This document shows positions 52,395 through 60,829 of a DNA stretch of 64,000 nucleotides, piece after piece. The stretch spans positions 15,596 to 79,595 of the forward strand of contig NZ_JAMQKA010000024.1 of NCBI RefSeq assembly GCF_031569985.1, written 5' to 3'. Below the pieces are notes generated by a model, which ran no database searches, was not told the origin of the DNA, and saw nothing but the letters and a program-made list of their open reading frames with translations. A program made the position numbers and the translations under genes. The first letter of the stretch is position 1. The number at the start of each line of letters is the position of its first letter. Source of the stretch: JAMQKA01 sp031569985. GTDB lineage: Bacteria; Bacteroidota; Rhodothermia; Balneolales; Balneolaceae.

Positions 52395-54158
52395 CTAGGG
52401 CTTGTAATGGGCTACTTCGACCGGGCTATTGGGATTGTCACCTTCCCGGATATGTATTATTTCATTCATATTAATGTTTTCATCTGTGAGTGTGTCGGTA
52501 CGCCCCGAAGGCCATTGAATAGAAAGCTGTTTGATGGCTGAACTCCCCAACCCAAAAAACAGCGATTTACTGCCAGTGCTCAGGTATGAATTGCCAGCCA
52601 CGACAATCTGGCTTTGGTTTAACCCGTCTTCTCGTTCAATCGTAACCCTGGCCCCGATGGCGTCTCGGTTAGAAACGGTTCCTTCCAGATCAATTCTAAC
52701 CCAGTTGTTTCCAGCGGTTTTGTTTTTTAGAAGTTGGGGGGAGGCCCCATCAATGTTGGAAAAGATAAGGTCAGGTGTTCCGGACCGATCCATATCTATT
52801 ACAGCTAACCCTCGTGTAAGCTTATCATTGGAAAAACTGGCGACTGTTTTCGTGACATCTTCAAATTTTCCATTCCCCAGGTTTTTGAAAAACAGGTTCT
52901 CCGCCTCATCGTGTTGATCCCAGATCGGACCGCTGGCCATTGACAGATCAAGGTGCCCGTCCAGATCCAGGTCAACAAACGCAATACCCCATCCCGATGA
53001 TCTCGCACTGGGTATTATCCCGGTATAAAAAGTGGCATAATCAAACCGAAGATTGCCATAATTTCTAAATAAAGAAGTCATTTGAAGTGTCAGATTTGTA
53101 ACCACCAGGTCCATGTGCCCATCGTGGTTAAAATCAGCGGCATCGATCCCCATACTGCTCTTTAACTCATCTACAAACCCCGCTTTGCCTATTTCAAGAA
53201 ATGTGCCTTCCCCGCTGTTCAGGTATAGCCGATTGGGAGACATGTCATTGGCGATATAGATATCGGGCCAGCCGTCATTATTAAAATCCGACCAGATCGC
53301 GGAGAGCCCCTTGCCATCCTCGCGGTATCCCGCTTGATCCTGGTTTGTAATTCCAGCCTCCTGCGTTACGTTTGTAAAGGTGCCATCCCCGTTATTGCGG
53401 AACAGTACCGATGGCTGACCATTGTAAGCTGCGGGAATAAGTGCACCGTCGCCAAAATGAGCAGGATTATTTATATCCCAGGCGGCATTGTTGACGACCA
53501 GGAGATCTAAGTAACCGTCCCTGTTGTAGTCACCTGCCGAAGCCGCTGCTGCCAGGCAGGGAAGAGGGGCACAAAGTCCCTCTAGGCTTACTCCGGCTGA
53601 TTCCGTTATATCCGAAAAAATCCCTCCACTGTTTTTAAAGAGCTGTCCACCTTCATATGCCGCGATATAGAGGTCCTGGGTTCCATTGTTGTCAAAATCA
53701 AAAAAGAGGGCTCCCATTGGATATCCCTTTATGCTATTGAGGCCAGCTTTGGCTGTGATATCTTCAAACGTTTCATTACCCAGGTTGCGATAAAGAGCCG
53801 ATTGTGAGTAAGGCTCGCTAAATTCGGGATCAAAAGAGGGCATACCGGTAAAAAAGATATCCTCCCATCCATCGTTATCCATATCAGCTACGGCAACCCC
53901 GCCGCCCATCACTTCGATATAGCTTGGATTGGCAGCGTAAATTGGGGCGCGTTTAAATGAACCTAAACCGGAATCCAGGCTTATATCCACCAATTGAATT
54001 TTGGGAGAGTCAAAAAAAGGCAGCTTTTGAAATTGAATGTTGTATAAACCGCTGTATTGACCTAATCCCAACAAACCGATGAATACTATCCCAACAATTG
54101 CGATCCAGAATGCCGAATAACGTTTGCTCTCTCGCGAGCTTTTATTTGACCTGGACAT
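52395..54158 (-). CDS. CRTAC1-type FG-GAP/VCBS protein with C-terminal ASPIC/UnbV domain
   Basis: 587 residues: a basic N-terminus, a hydrophobic anchor at about 15-35 (F-W-I-A-I-V-G-I-V-F), about seven FG-GAP units with calcium loops (D-M-D-N-D-G-W-E-D, D-F-D-N-N-G, D-Y-N-R-D-G-Y-L-D, D-F-N-N-D-G-W-P-D, D-F-N-H-D-G-H-M-D, D-L-D-L-D-G-H-L-D) and an ASPIC/UnbV domain at about 480-570 (G-N-N-W-V-R-I-D-L, F-F-G-L-G, I-Q-W-P-S-G). Unlike the 1,100-residue relatives it has one propeller and ends after ASPIC/UnbV, the standard CRTAC1 layout. It is divergent from the cytochrome/VCBS gene at 54323 and probably co-regulated with it. Confidence 0.86.
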   Translation of the reverse strand: MSRSNKSSRESKRYSAFWIAIVGIVFIGLLGLGQYSGLYNIQFQKLPFFDSPKIQLVDISLDSGLGSFKRAPIYAANPSYIEVMGGGVAVADMDNDGWEDIFFTGMPSFDPEFSEPYSQSALYRNLGNETFEDITAKAGLNSIKGYPMGALFFDFDNNGTQDLYIAAYEGGQLFKNSGGIFSDITESAGVSLEGLCAPLPCLAAAASAGDYNRDGYLDLLVVNNAAWDINNPAHFGDGALIPAAYNGQPSVLFRNNGDGTFTNVTQEAGITNQDQAGYREDGKGLSAIWSDFNNDGWPDIYIANDMSPNRLYLNSGEGTFLEIGKAGFVDELKSSMGIDAADFNHDGHMDLVVTNLTLQMTSLFRNYGNLRFDYATFYTGIIPSARSSGWGIAFVDLDLDGHLDLSMASGPIWDQHDEAENLFFKNLGNGKFEDVTKTVASFSNDKLTRGLAVIDMDRSGTPDLIFSNIDGASPQLLKNKTAGNNWVRIDLEGTVSNRDAIGARVTIEREDGLNQSQIVVAGNSYLSTGSKSLFFGLGSSAIKQLSIQWPSGRTDTLTDENINMNEIIHIREGDNPNSPVEVAHYKP

Positions 54159-54182
54159 GGGCGAATTCTACACTTGTTGATG

Positions 54183-54199
54183 TTACTTATTGTAAGTAA
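54183..54199. promoter_or_regulatory. Palindrome in the divergent CRTAC1 / cytochrome-VCBS promoter region
   Basis: TTACTTA-TTG-TAAGTAA has perfect 7-base arms and lies 24 bases upstream of the minus-strand start, within the 164-base gap shared by two divergent genes. It is a candidate operator for both. Confidence 0.4.
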
Positions 54200-54322
54200 A
54201 ATGAGAAAAAAAGGGTTTTGAAACTAATTTTAGATTACAGCTTTTTCGTTTCATTTGGGAAATGAGGGCTTTCTTCTAATAGATCATACCGACGTTACGA
54301 ATAAAATATCCATCATAACATC

Positions 54323-55939
54323 ATGGGAAGAAAATCGAAGATTATTTTTATAGTAGTGGGAGTGCTGTTTGTAGTTGCAATATTGTTACAATTGTCGATT
54401 AATACACAACAACCGGATACAGGTGCTCATCAAACTATTAATGACCCTGATTTGCTTGAGGGCAAACGGTTATCCGAAATTCACTGCAGCACCTGCCATA
54501 AATATCCAAACCCGAAATTACTCCCATGGAGGACTTGGCGCTTTGAGACTCTGGGGGCAATGGCGCCATTCCTTGGTGTTAAAGATCCCAGTTCCAGTGG
54601 TAGCTCGCATGATCAGCGCAGTAATCCCTATATACCGAAGAATATATATCCATCAGAACCCCAGGTTACCCAAGAGGAATGGCAAAAGATTCGCAATTAC
54701 TACCTTTATGTAGCACCACAAGAGCTGGCCTTTGAAGAAATGAAGCCTCGAATTCGAGAGGACTCTCTCTTTTTCAGAGCCAGTTATCCTACTTATCGGC
54801 CCAAGAACCTGCCTTCAGTTTCGGCTGTGGAGTTTGACCCCAAGAACAAGCTGATTTATCTGGGTGATTCTAACGAGAAGAAATTGCTGGTTTTTAACCA
54901 GACACTGGATCTCATAAACAGCCGTCCAATCGATTCCCCCTTATCTCAAATTGAGATTCTTAATGACACAGTAAAGCAAATACCGCGTGATTTATTATTA
55001 ACGTTTATCGGTAACTTTGATCCGAGTGATGCGCCTTACGGTTCGGTAGTGCGGGGGGGATTTGATCCGTTAAAGATGGAGTTTAAGAAGGATTCCCTGC
55101 TCTGGGATAATCTTGCACGTCCAGTTGAGAGCAAATATGCGGATTTGAACAAGGATGGGCTGAAAGATTTAATTGTAAACGAATTCGGTCACCGGGCGGG
55201 CAGCCTGTTTTGGTTGGAGAACAAGGGAGAAGGAAAGAAACCCGAAAAAAGGGTATTGATCAGCAAGCCGGGATGTATTCAGTCATATGTTATGGATTAT
55301 AACCAAAATGGGTATGAGGACATTCTTGCGCTCTGCTCCCAAACCGATCAGGCAGTGTATCTATTCGAAAACGAGGGCAACGGTAAATTCCGGAGGAAAA
55401 CATTGTTGCAATTTGAAGTTACAGCCGGGTCCAGCTCATTTGAAATACACGATTTTAATGACGATGGGCATCCTGATATCCTGTACACCAGTGGAGACAA
55501 TGCTGATTTTTCTCAGACCTTCAAGCCATATCACGGAGTTTACATCTATCTGAATGATGGGAAAGACCAGTTTGCTCAAAAATGGTTTTATCACATTAAT
55601 GGGGCTTACAATGCAAAGGCCCGGGATTTCAGTGGGAATGGTCTGCTGGATATCGCAGTTATATCATACTTTTCTGATTATGAAAACAGACCGGAAGAGG
55701 GCTTTATCTTCTTCAAAAATGAAGGTGATTTCTCTTTTACTCCATATCATCATCCCCGGTCTGACATTGGAAGATGGTTGACTATGGATGTCGCAGACTG
55801 GACAGGCAACGGGAGAGACGACATCATCCTGGCTAATTTCCCTGAAGGGCCTATAGTATCGGCAGATTCTATTAAAAACCGATGGGAGAGAGGACCCTAT
55901 TTTTTACTGTTGGAAAATCTTTCGGATGAAGTGGAGTGA
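54323..55939 (+). CDS. Membrane-anchored cytochrome c / FG-GAP (VCBS) fusion protein
   Basis: 538 residues. An uncleaved-looking anchor is at about 7-26, then a short cytochrome c-like module with one heme site C55-S-T-C-H59, including H-C-S-T-C-H-K-Y-P and a possible axial methionine in G-A-M-A-P. The C-terminal two thirds carry FG-GAP loops (D-L-N-K-D-G-L-K-D, D-Y-N-Q-N-G-Y-E-D, D-F-N-D-D-G-H-P-D, D-F-S-G-N-G-L-L-D, D-W-T-G-N-G-R-D-D). It should face the periplasm and exchange electrons while holding a propeller-type binding surface. It is divergent from the CRTAC1-type gene. Coupling to the GMC dehydrogenases is conceivable but not shown. Confidence 0.82.
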   Translation: MGRKSKIIFIVVGVLFVVAILLQLSINTQQPDTGAHQTINDPDLLEGKRLSEIHCSTCHKYPNPKLLPWRTWRFETLGAMAPFLGVKDPSSSGSSHDQRSNPYIPKNIYPSEPQVTQEEWQKIRNYYLYVAPQELAFEEMKPRIREDSLFFRASYPTYRPKNLPSVSAVEFDPKNKLIYLGDSNEKKLLVFNQTLDLINSRPIDSPLSQIEILNDTVKQIPRDLLLTFIGNFDPSDAPYGSVVRGGFDPLKMEFKKDSLLWDNLARPVESKYADLNKDGLKDLIVNEFGHRAGSLFWLENKGEGKKPEKRVLISKPGCIQSYVMDYNQNGYEDILALCSQTDQAVYLFENEGNGKFRRKTLLQFEVTAGSSSFEIHDFNDDGHPDILYTSGDNADFSQTFKPYHGVYIYLNDGKDQFAQKWFYHINGAYNAKARDFSGNGLLDIAVISYFSDYENRPEEGFIFFKNEGDFSFTPYHHPRSDIGRWLTMDVADWTGNGRDDIILANFPEGPIVSADSIKNRWERGPYFLLLENLSDEVE

Positions 55940-56101
55940 TGTAGTACAGATATAAGATTACCCTTTTATTTTTTTCATTGTCTTTTCCCCTTCCCCAAAA
56001 ATATCTGTAAGATCGAAAATAAGCTCTCTCTGATAATATAGAAGCGAAAATATAGAAAGTTCAATAAGTGTAGAGTAATAAAATAAAGCCCTTTATGTAT
56101 C

Positions 56102-56115
56102 CTACCAAAAGGTAG
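56102..56115. repeat. Small palindrome upstream of fecR
   Basis: CTACC-AAAA-GGTAG lies 110 bases upstream of the preferred FecR start in an otherwise very AT-rich gap (55940-56224). The function is unclear; operator or weak hairpin. Confidence 0.3.
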
Positions 56116-56224
56116 TAAAAATATTTTTTTATTCTTTTTTATGAAAAAACCATTACAAAGCCATTTCTCTTTGCTCTTTACTATCGATGTGATTAATGGA
56201 ATAACTACTAATCTAAGATCTCGG

Positions 56225-57301
56225 ATGGGGAATAAAATTACGTCTGTTGACGAGTTGTCAAAAAACATCTCTTTTATCCGCTGGGTTAAGGGTACAGCAT
56301 TACCAGCTGAGATTCATAAATGGGACAAGTGGTTAGGTGAATGTCCATTGAATGAAAAATTGGCCAGGAAAGCTCAGCAAATAGTTCTGGGAATAGACTT
56401 TGTTCATCCCGATTACCAGGACGTGAATCAAGAGTGGAATGAGCTAGCAGTTAGAATTGACAGTAAATCACTAAGAAGTTATTGGGCCCGTCGTAATTCA
56501 AATTCACGAAGTATATTTTTTCTGAAAATTGCCGCCATTTTGTTAATGGCAGCGGTAACAGGTGTCACATCTTTTTTTATTTACAACAGTACCCGGGAAA
56601 GACAGTTGGCGCAGAAGCAGTCTCCGCTTGAGTGGAGAACCATTAAAACGGAATTCAAGGAACAAAAAACGATTGTTCTTTCCGACGGCTCATCAATTAC
56701 ATTAAATGCCAATTCCTCGATTACATATCCTTCAGGCTGGGTTCGGGGTAATGTTACTGAAGTTCATCTAAAGGGTGAAGCCTATTTTTCAATCGCATCG
56801 CGAGAGGGACCAAATGTACCCCCCTTCAAGGTTCAAACCCCTGATGGAACCATACAGGTTTTAGGGACGAAATTCGTCGTTAAAACTGGGCCAAAGAGAA
56901 CGAATGTAGCCCTTGAAGAAGGTTCTGTTACCATCCTGAAAAATACTGACGGAACCAAAGATTCTGTAGGCTCTTATCAGATAAAGCCTAACGAACTTGC
57001 CACTTTCAGCAGAAGTAAGGAGGAGATATCAGTTAGGGAGTTTAAAAATATTAGAATTTTCACCTCTTGGACGGAAAATGAGCTTTTACTTGATCATTCT
57101 CCATTCACTTTTATGGTAAGTCGCATCAAAGATATATATGGCGTTGAAATAAAGGTGCTGGACAAAAAACTATGCGAACGCACACTTACCGGTACGGTAA
57201 AATTGAAGGACCTTGAATATGTAATTGCTTCCATATCAAAAGTTATTGAAGCAAAGGTTACCTATAGCAATGGAATAGTTTATTTCGGGAATACCAACTA
57301 A
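56225..57301 (+). CDS. FecR-family anti-sigma factor (intact)
   Basis: 358 residues from ATG 56225 (M-G-N-K-I-T-S-V-D), chosen because it aligns with the start of the decayed copy at 42501; the upstream ATG at 56141 would add 28 unlike residues. Cytoplasmic N-domain (about 1-85) with I-S-F-I-R-W-V-K-G and W-D-K-W-L-G-E-C-P; transmembrane segment at about 97-118; periplasmic FecR domain (V-L-S-D-G-S-S-I-T-L-N, L-K-G-E-A-Y-F-S-I, I-Q-V-L-G-T-K-F-V-V, L-E-E-G-S-V-T-I); C-terminal STN-interacting part (Y-G-V-E-I-K-V-L-D, T-G-T-V-K-L-K-D-L). No sigma gene is adjacent; the only ECF factor in the window is at 41789. Confidence 0.92.
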   Translation: MGNKITSVDELSKNISFIRWVKGTALPAEIHKWDKWLGECPLNEKLARKAQQIVLGIDFVHPDYQDVNQEWNELAVRIDSKSLRSYWARRNSNSRSIFFLKIAAILLMAAVTGVTSFFIYNSTRERQLAQKQSPLEWRTIKTEFKEQKTIVLSDGSSITLNANSSITYPSGWVRGNVTEVHLKGEAYFSIASREGPNVPPFKVQTPDGTIQVLGTKFVVKTGPKRTNVALEEGSVTILKNTDGTKDSVGSYQIKPNELATFSRSKEEISVREFKNIRIFTSWTENELLLDHSPFTFMVSRIKDIYGVEIKVLDKKLCERTLTGTVKLKDLEYVIASISKVIEAKVTYSNGIVYFGNTN

Positions 57302-57399
57302 TAACCAAAAGAAGGGGAAATCACCATACTACACTACAAAAAACAAACCACTAAAAAGACAACCAAAATCAAAATGTCTAATATATAAATACAGGGACC

Positions 57400-60300
57400 A
57401 TGAAAATACTAAAATCAATAGTTGCTGTCCTGATTGTGACTTGCCTGTTCGTGCCGGAAACGATCGCCCAGGATGGTATTGGAAATGTGTTTACCCTGAA
57501 TGACCAGAAAAAAGTACATCTGGTTAAAACGGGTACACTGTTAAGTGATGCACTGGCAGAAATTGAAAGCAAATACAATGTGGTTTTCTTATACGAAGAT
57601 CATCTGCTGGAATCTAAGCGATTAAATCGTGAGATAGCTGTTACAGAAAACAGTATTATGAAAGGGGTACAAAGCGTAATTAGTGATTATCCTCTTGCAT
57701 TAAAACAACTGGATAACCGCTTGTTCGGTATTGTTCCAAAATCGGAAACAGAAGTTGCCATGGAGACGGTCAGCGGACAGATCACCGATGAGGAAGGAAC
57801 TTCTCTTCCCGGGGTTAACATAGTAGTGAAAGGTACTACAACGGGTACAACCTCAGGGCCAGACGGGAACTGGGAACTTGGCGTTCCTTCACTGCAGGAT
57901 ACCCTCATGTTTTCCTTTGTCGGCTTTGTACGACAGGAGGTAGCTATTAACGGTCGTACCCAGATAGACATCACCATGGTCCCTGAAACGTTTACAGGTG
58001 AAGAACTTGTAGTTGTAGGGTATGGTACCCGTGAGAAAGAGACTTTGACAGGGTCGGTTAGTGCTGTTGGAGGTGAAGAACTTCAAAAAACTCCCGTTTC
58101 AAACGTTTCCAATACAATTGGCGGTCGTCTGCCCGGGGTTGTTACCGTTACGGACAGTGGTGAGCCGGGATATGATGGTTCTACTATTCGAATCCGCGGT
58201 GCCCATACATTGAATGACAACAGTCCCCTGATCGTTATTGACGGGGTTCCAAATCGTGCTGGTGGACTTGACCGTCTTAACCCACGAGATATTCAAAATA
58301 TCTCAGTTCTTAAGGATGCATCTGCCGCTATTTACGGTGCGCAGGCTGCCAACGGGGTAATTTTGGTTACAACCAAACGTGGACGTGCCAACCAGGCCCC
58401 GCAGGTTACGCTCGATTTCAACCAGGGCTTTAACCAGCCCACTCGTATTCCTGAGATGGCGGACGCTCCTACGTACCTGAGAATGCTGAACGAAATCGAT
58501 ATTTACCGGGGGCGTGCTCCACGATATGCCCAAGAAGAGATTCAAAGGCATGAAAATATCGGGCAGCAGGATCCATGGTTGTATCACGACACCGACTGGT
58601 TTAGCGAAGCTCTGAAGCCGATGTCCTACCAGACAAGAATGGATGCATCCGTTTCAGGTGGTAGTAATAATATGCAATATCGCTTGTCCATTGGCGGTCT
58701 TACCGAAGATGGATATTACGAGCGCAGTTCGACACGCTACTCGCAGTACAACTTCAGGAGTAACATTGACGGCCAGATTTCAGACAACGTAAGCGTGCGT
58801 TTCGATGTCAACGGGCGGTATGAAGATCGTAACTTCCCTACACAGCCTGCTGGTGCAACGTTCCGGATGATAATGAGAGGTAAGCCAAACCTTCCAGCGT
58901 TCTGGCCAGATGGATCCCCAGGTCCCGATATCGAAAACGGGCAGAATCCTGTGGTTACGGGTACCGATGTTACAGGGTATGATGCTGATGATCGATATTA
59001 CTTGCAGACAAATCTTGGAGTAGACATTGAGATTCCAGGTATAGAAGGACTTGGAGTCCGCGCCAATGTTGCGTATGACAAAGACTTCCGCCAAAGAAGA
59101 CAATGGTTCACACCGTGGACACTGTATACATTTGATGAAGCAGCCTATATGGATGCAGGAGGGAACCCGGCCAATGGTTCTGATTTCCTTACCGGGTCAC
59201 TCAGACCAGGTGGACAGGAGCCCCAACTTACGCAGTCAAATGAGGATAACTACAATATTCTCTTGAACTTGGTTGCCGAGTATCAGCGTGATTTTGATGA
59301 TCATTCTATGGGAATATTGGTTGGAACTGAGCAGCAAAGATTCAAAGAAGCTGAGTTTGAAGCTTTCCGCAGAAATTATATTTCTACGGCTATTGACCAA
59401 TTATTTGCCGGTGGAGAAGCCCTGAGGCAAAATTTTGGTACCGCTTCACAGGGTTCTCGATTTAATTTCTTCAGCCGTTTAAATTACGACTACCAAGATA
59501 AATACCTGCTGGAGTTTGTAGGACGTTATGACGGTTCCTATATCTTCCCAGAAGAAGGACGCTTCGGCTTCTTTCCTGCGTTCTCACTTGGATGGAGATT
59601 GACAGAAGAAGAGTTCTTCACAAATAATGTTGGGTTCTTTGATGAGCTCAAGCTTCGTACGTCATGGGGACAAACGGGTAACGACCGTATTGATCCTTAT
59701 CAGTTCCTGGCTACTTATGCATTTGGAGACCTTGGGAACGTATTTGGTGTCAGTAATGAAGTTCAGACCCTTTATCAAACACGTACACCGAACCCGGCCG
59801 TAACCTGGGAGGTAGCCAATCAGTTTGATATTGGAATTGAGGGGGCAATTTTGGATGATAAATTGTCATTCGAACTCGATCACTTCAATTATCTTCGTAC
59901 AGATATTCTGACCCAGCGAAATGCTTCTGTTCCACAATCAGCGGGTATCAGCCTGCCGGAAGAGAACATTGGGGAAGTTAAGAGTTGGGGATATGACGGA
60001 TCGATTACCTGGCGTGACCAGGCAAGTTCCGACTTCCTCTACAGCATATCGCTGAATGCCGGTTGGGCAACCAACGAGATCAAGTTCTGGGATGAAGCTC
60101 CCGGTGCTCCCGCATGGCAGCAGTCTACCGGTGCCAAGATGGATACCGACCTGTACTATGTAGCTGATGGTATTTTCCAGGACCAGGCAGAAGTTGACAG
60201 CCGACCACACTGGCCGGGTGCACGACCTGGAGATGTCATTTTCAAAGATATTAACGGGGATGGTTCTATCACCGCTGATGATCGCAGAAGGATCGAACGA

Positions 60301-60810
60301 AATGATATCCCGGAATGGACTGGTGGTATCAATATCAACGGAAGTTATAAAAACTTTGACTTCACGATCTTCTTCCAGGGAGCGGCAGGCGCCTCTCAAT
60401 ACTACCAGACCCAGTCTGGTGAGTTTGGCAACTACTTCCAGGAATATGCGGAAAACAGATGGCGACCCGATCCCAATGATGCTTCTGGTATGAGTCCGCA
60501 CCCTGACTACGGTGAGTTTTCAGGTCCGCGTACGTTCAACCGTGAGGAAGAATACTGGATTCAGCAACGTAACACCTATTTCTACCGGGATACGGATTAT
60601 ATCAGGCTTAAAACCCTTGAGATCGGGTATAACATGCCGGATAACCTGATGACTAAGCTCGGTATGAGAAATCTGAGAATCTACGCCAATGGCTTCAACT
60701 TGTTGACTTTTGACAAGTTTAAACTGATGGATCCGGAAGCCAGTTCTCAGGGTGGAGAGTATTACCCTCAGAAGCGTGTGATTAACGTTGGTTTAACCGC
60801 ATCTTTTTAA
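57400..60810 (+). CDS. SusC/RagA-type TonB-dependent transporter with STN signalling domain
   Basis: 1,136 residues. Signal peptide 1-23 (T-I-A-Q), then an STN (secretin/TonB short N-terminal) domain at about 32-112 (T-L-L-S-D-A-L-A-E-I, N-V-V-F-L-Y-E-D, L-F-G-I-V-P), a carboxypeptidase-regulatory-like domain from about 122 (T-V-S-G-Q-I-T-D), the plug (V-V-V-G-Y-G-T-R, V-L-K-D-A-S-A-A-I-Y-G) and barrel to the terminal V-G-L-T-A-S-F. STN is the part that touches FecR to signal substrate arrival, and an intact fecR is 98 bases upstream. Close paralogue of 43503, with whole blocks such as G-G-L-D-R-L-N-P-R-D-I in common. Confidence 0.96.
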   Translation: MKILKSIVAVLIVTCLFVPETIAQDGIGNVFTLNDQKKVHLVKTGTLLSDALAEIESKYNVVFLYEDHLLESKRLNREIAVTENSIMKGVQSVISDYPLALKQLDNRLFGIVPKSETEVAMETVSGQITDEEGTSLPGVNIVVKGTTTGTTSGPDGNWELGVPSLQDTLMFSFVGFVRQEVAINGRTQIDITMVPETFTGEELVVVGYGTREKETLTGSVSAVGGEELQKTPVSNVSNTIGGRLPGVVTVTDSGEPGYDGSTIRIRGAHTLNDNSPLIVIDGVPNRAGGLDRLNPRDIQNISVLKDASAAIYGAQAANGVILVTTKRGRANQAPQVTLDFNQGFNQPTRIPEMADAPTYLRMLNEIDIYRGRAPRYAQEEIQRHENIGQQDPWLYHDTDWFSEALKPMSYQTRMDASVSGGSNNMQYRLSIGGLTEDGYYERSSTRYSQYNFRSNIDGQISDNVSVRFDVNGRYEDRNFPTQPAGATFRMIMRGKPNLPAFWPDGSPGPDIENGQNPVVTGTDVTGYDADDRYYLQTNLGVDIEIPGIEGLGVRANVAYDKDFRQRRQWFTPWTLYTFDEAAYMDAGGNPANGSDFLTGSLRPGGQEPQLTQSNEDNYNILLNLVAEYQRDFDDHSMGILVGTEQQRFKEAEFEAFRRNYISTAIDQLFAGGEALRQNFGTASQGSRFNFFSRLNYDYQDKYLLEFVGRYDGSYIFPEEGRFGFFPAFSLGWRLTEEEFFTNNVGFFDELKLRTSWGQTGNDRIDPYQFLATYAFGDLGNVFGVSNEVQTLYQTRTPNPAVTWEVANQFDIGIEGAILDDKLSFELDHFNYLRTDILTQRNASVPQSAGISLPEENIGEVKSWGYDGSITWRDQASSDFLYSISLNAGWATNEIKFWDEAPGAPAWQQSTGAKMDTDLYYVADGIFQDQAEVDSRPHWPGARPGDVIFKDINGDGSITADDRRRIERNDIPEWTGGININGSYKNFDFTIFFQGAAGASQYYQTQSGEFGNYFQEYAENRWRPDPNDASGMSPHPDYGEFSGPRTFNREEEYWIQQRNTYFYRDTDYIRLKTLEIGYNMPDNLMTKLGMRNLRIYANGFNLLTFDKFKLMDPEASSQGGEYYPQKRVINVGLTASF

Positions 60811-60829
60811 TTATTAGACGAGAGAAATT

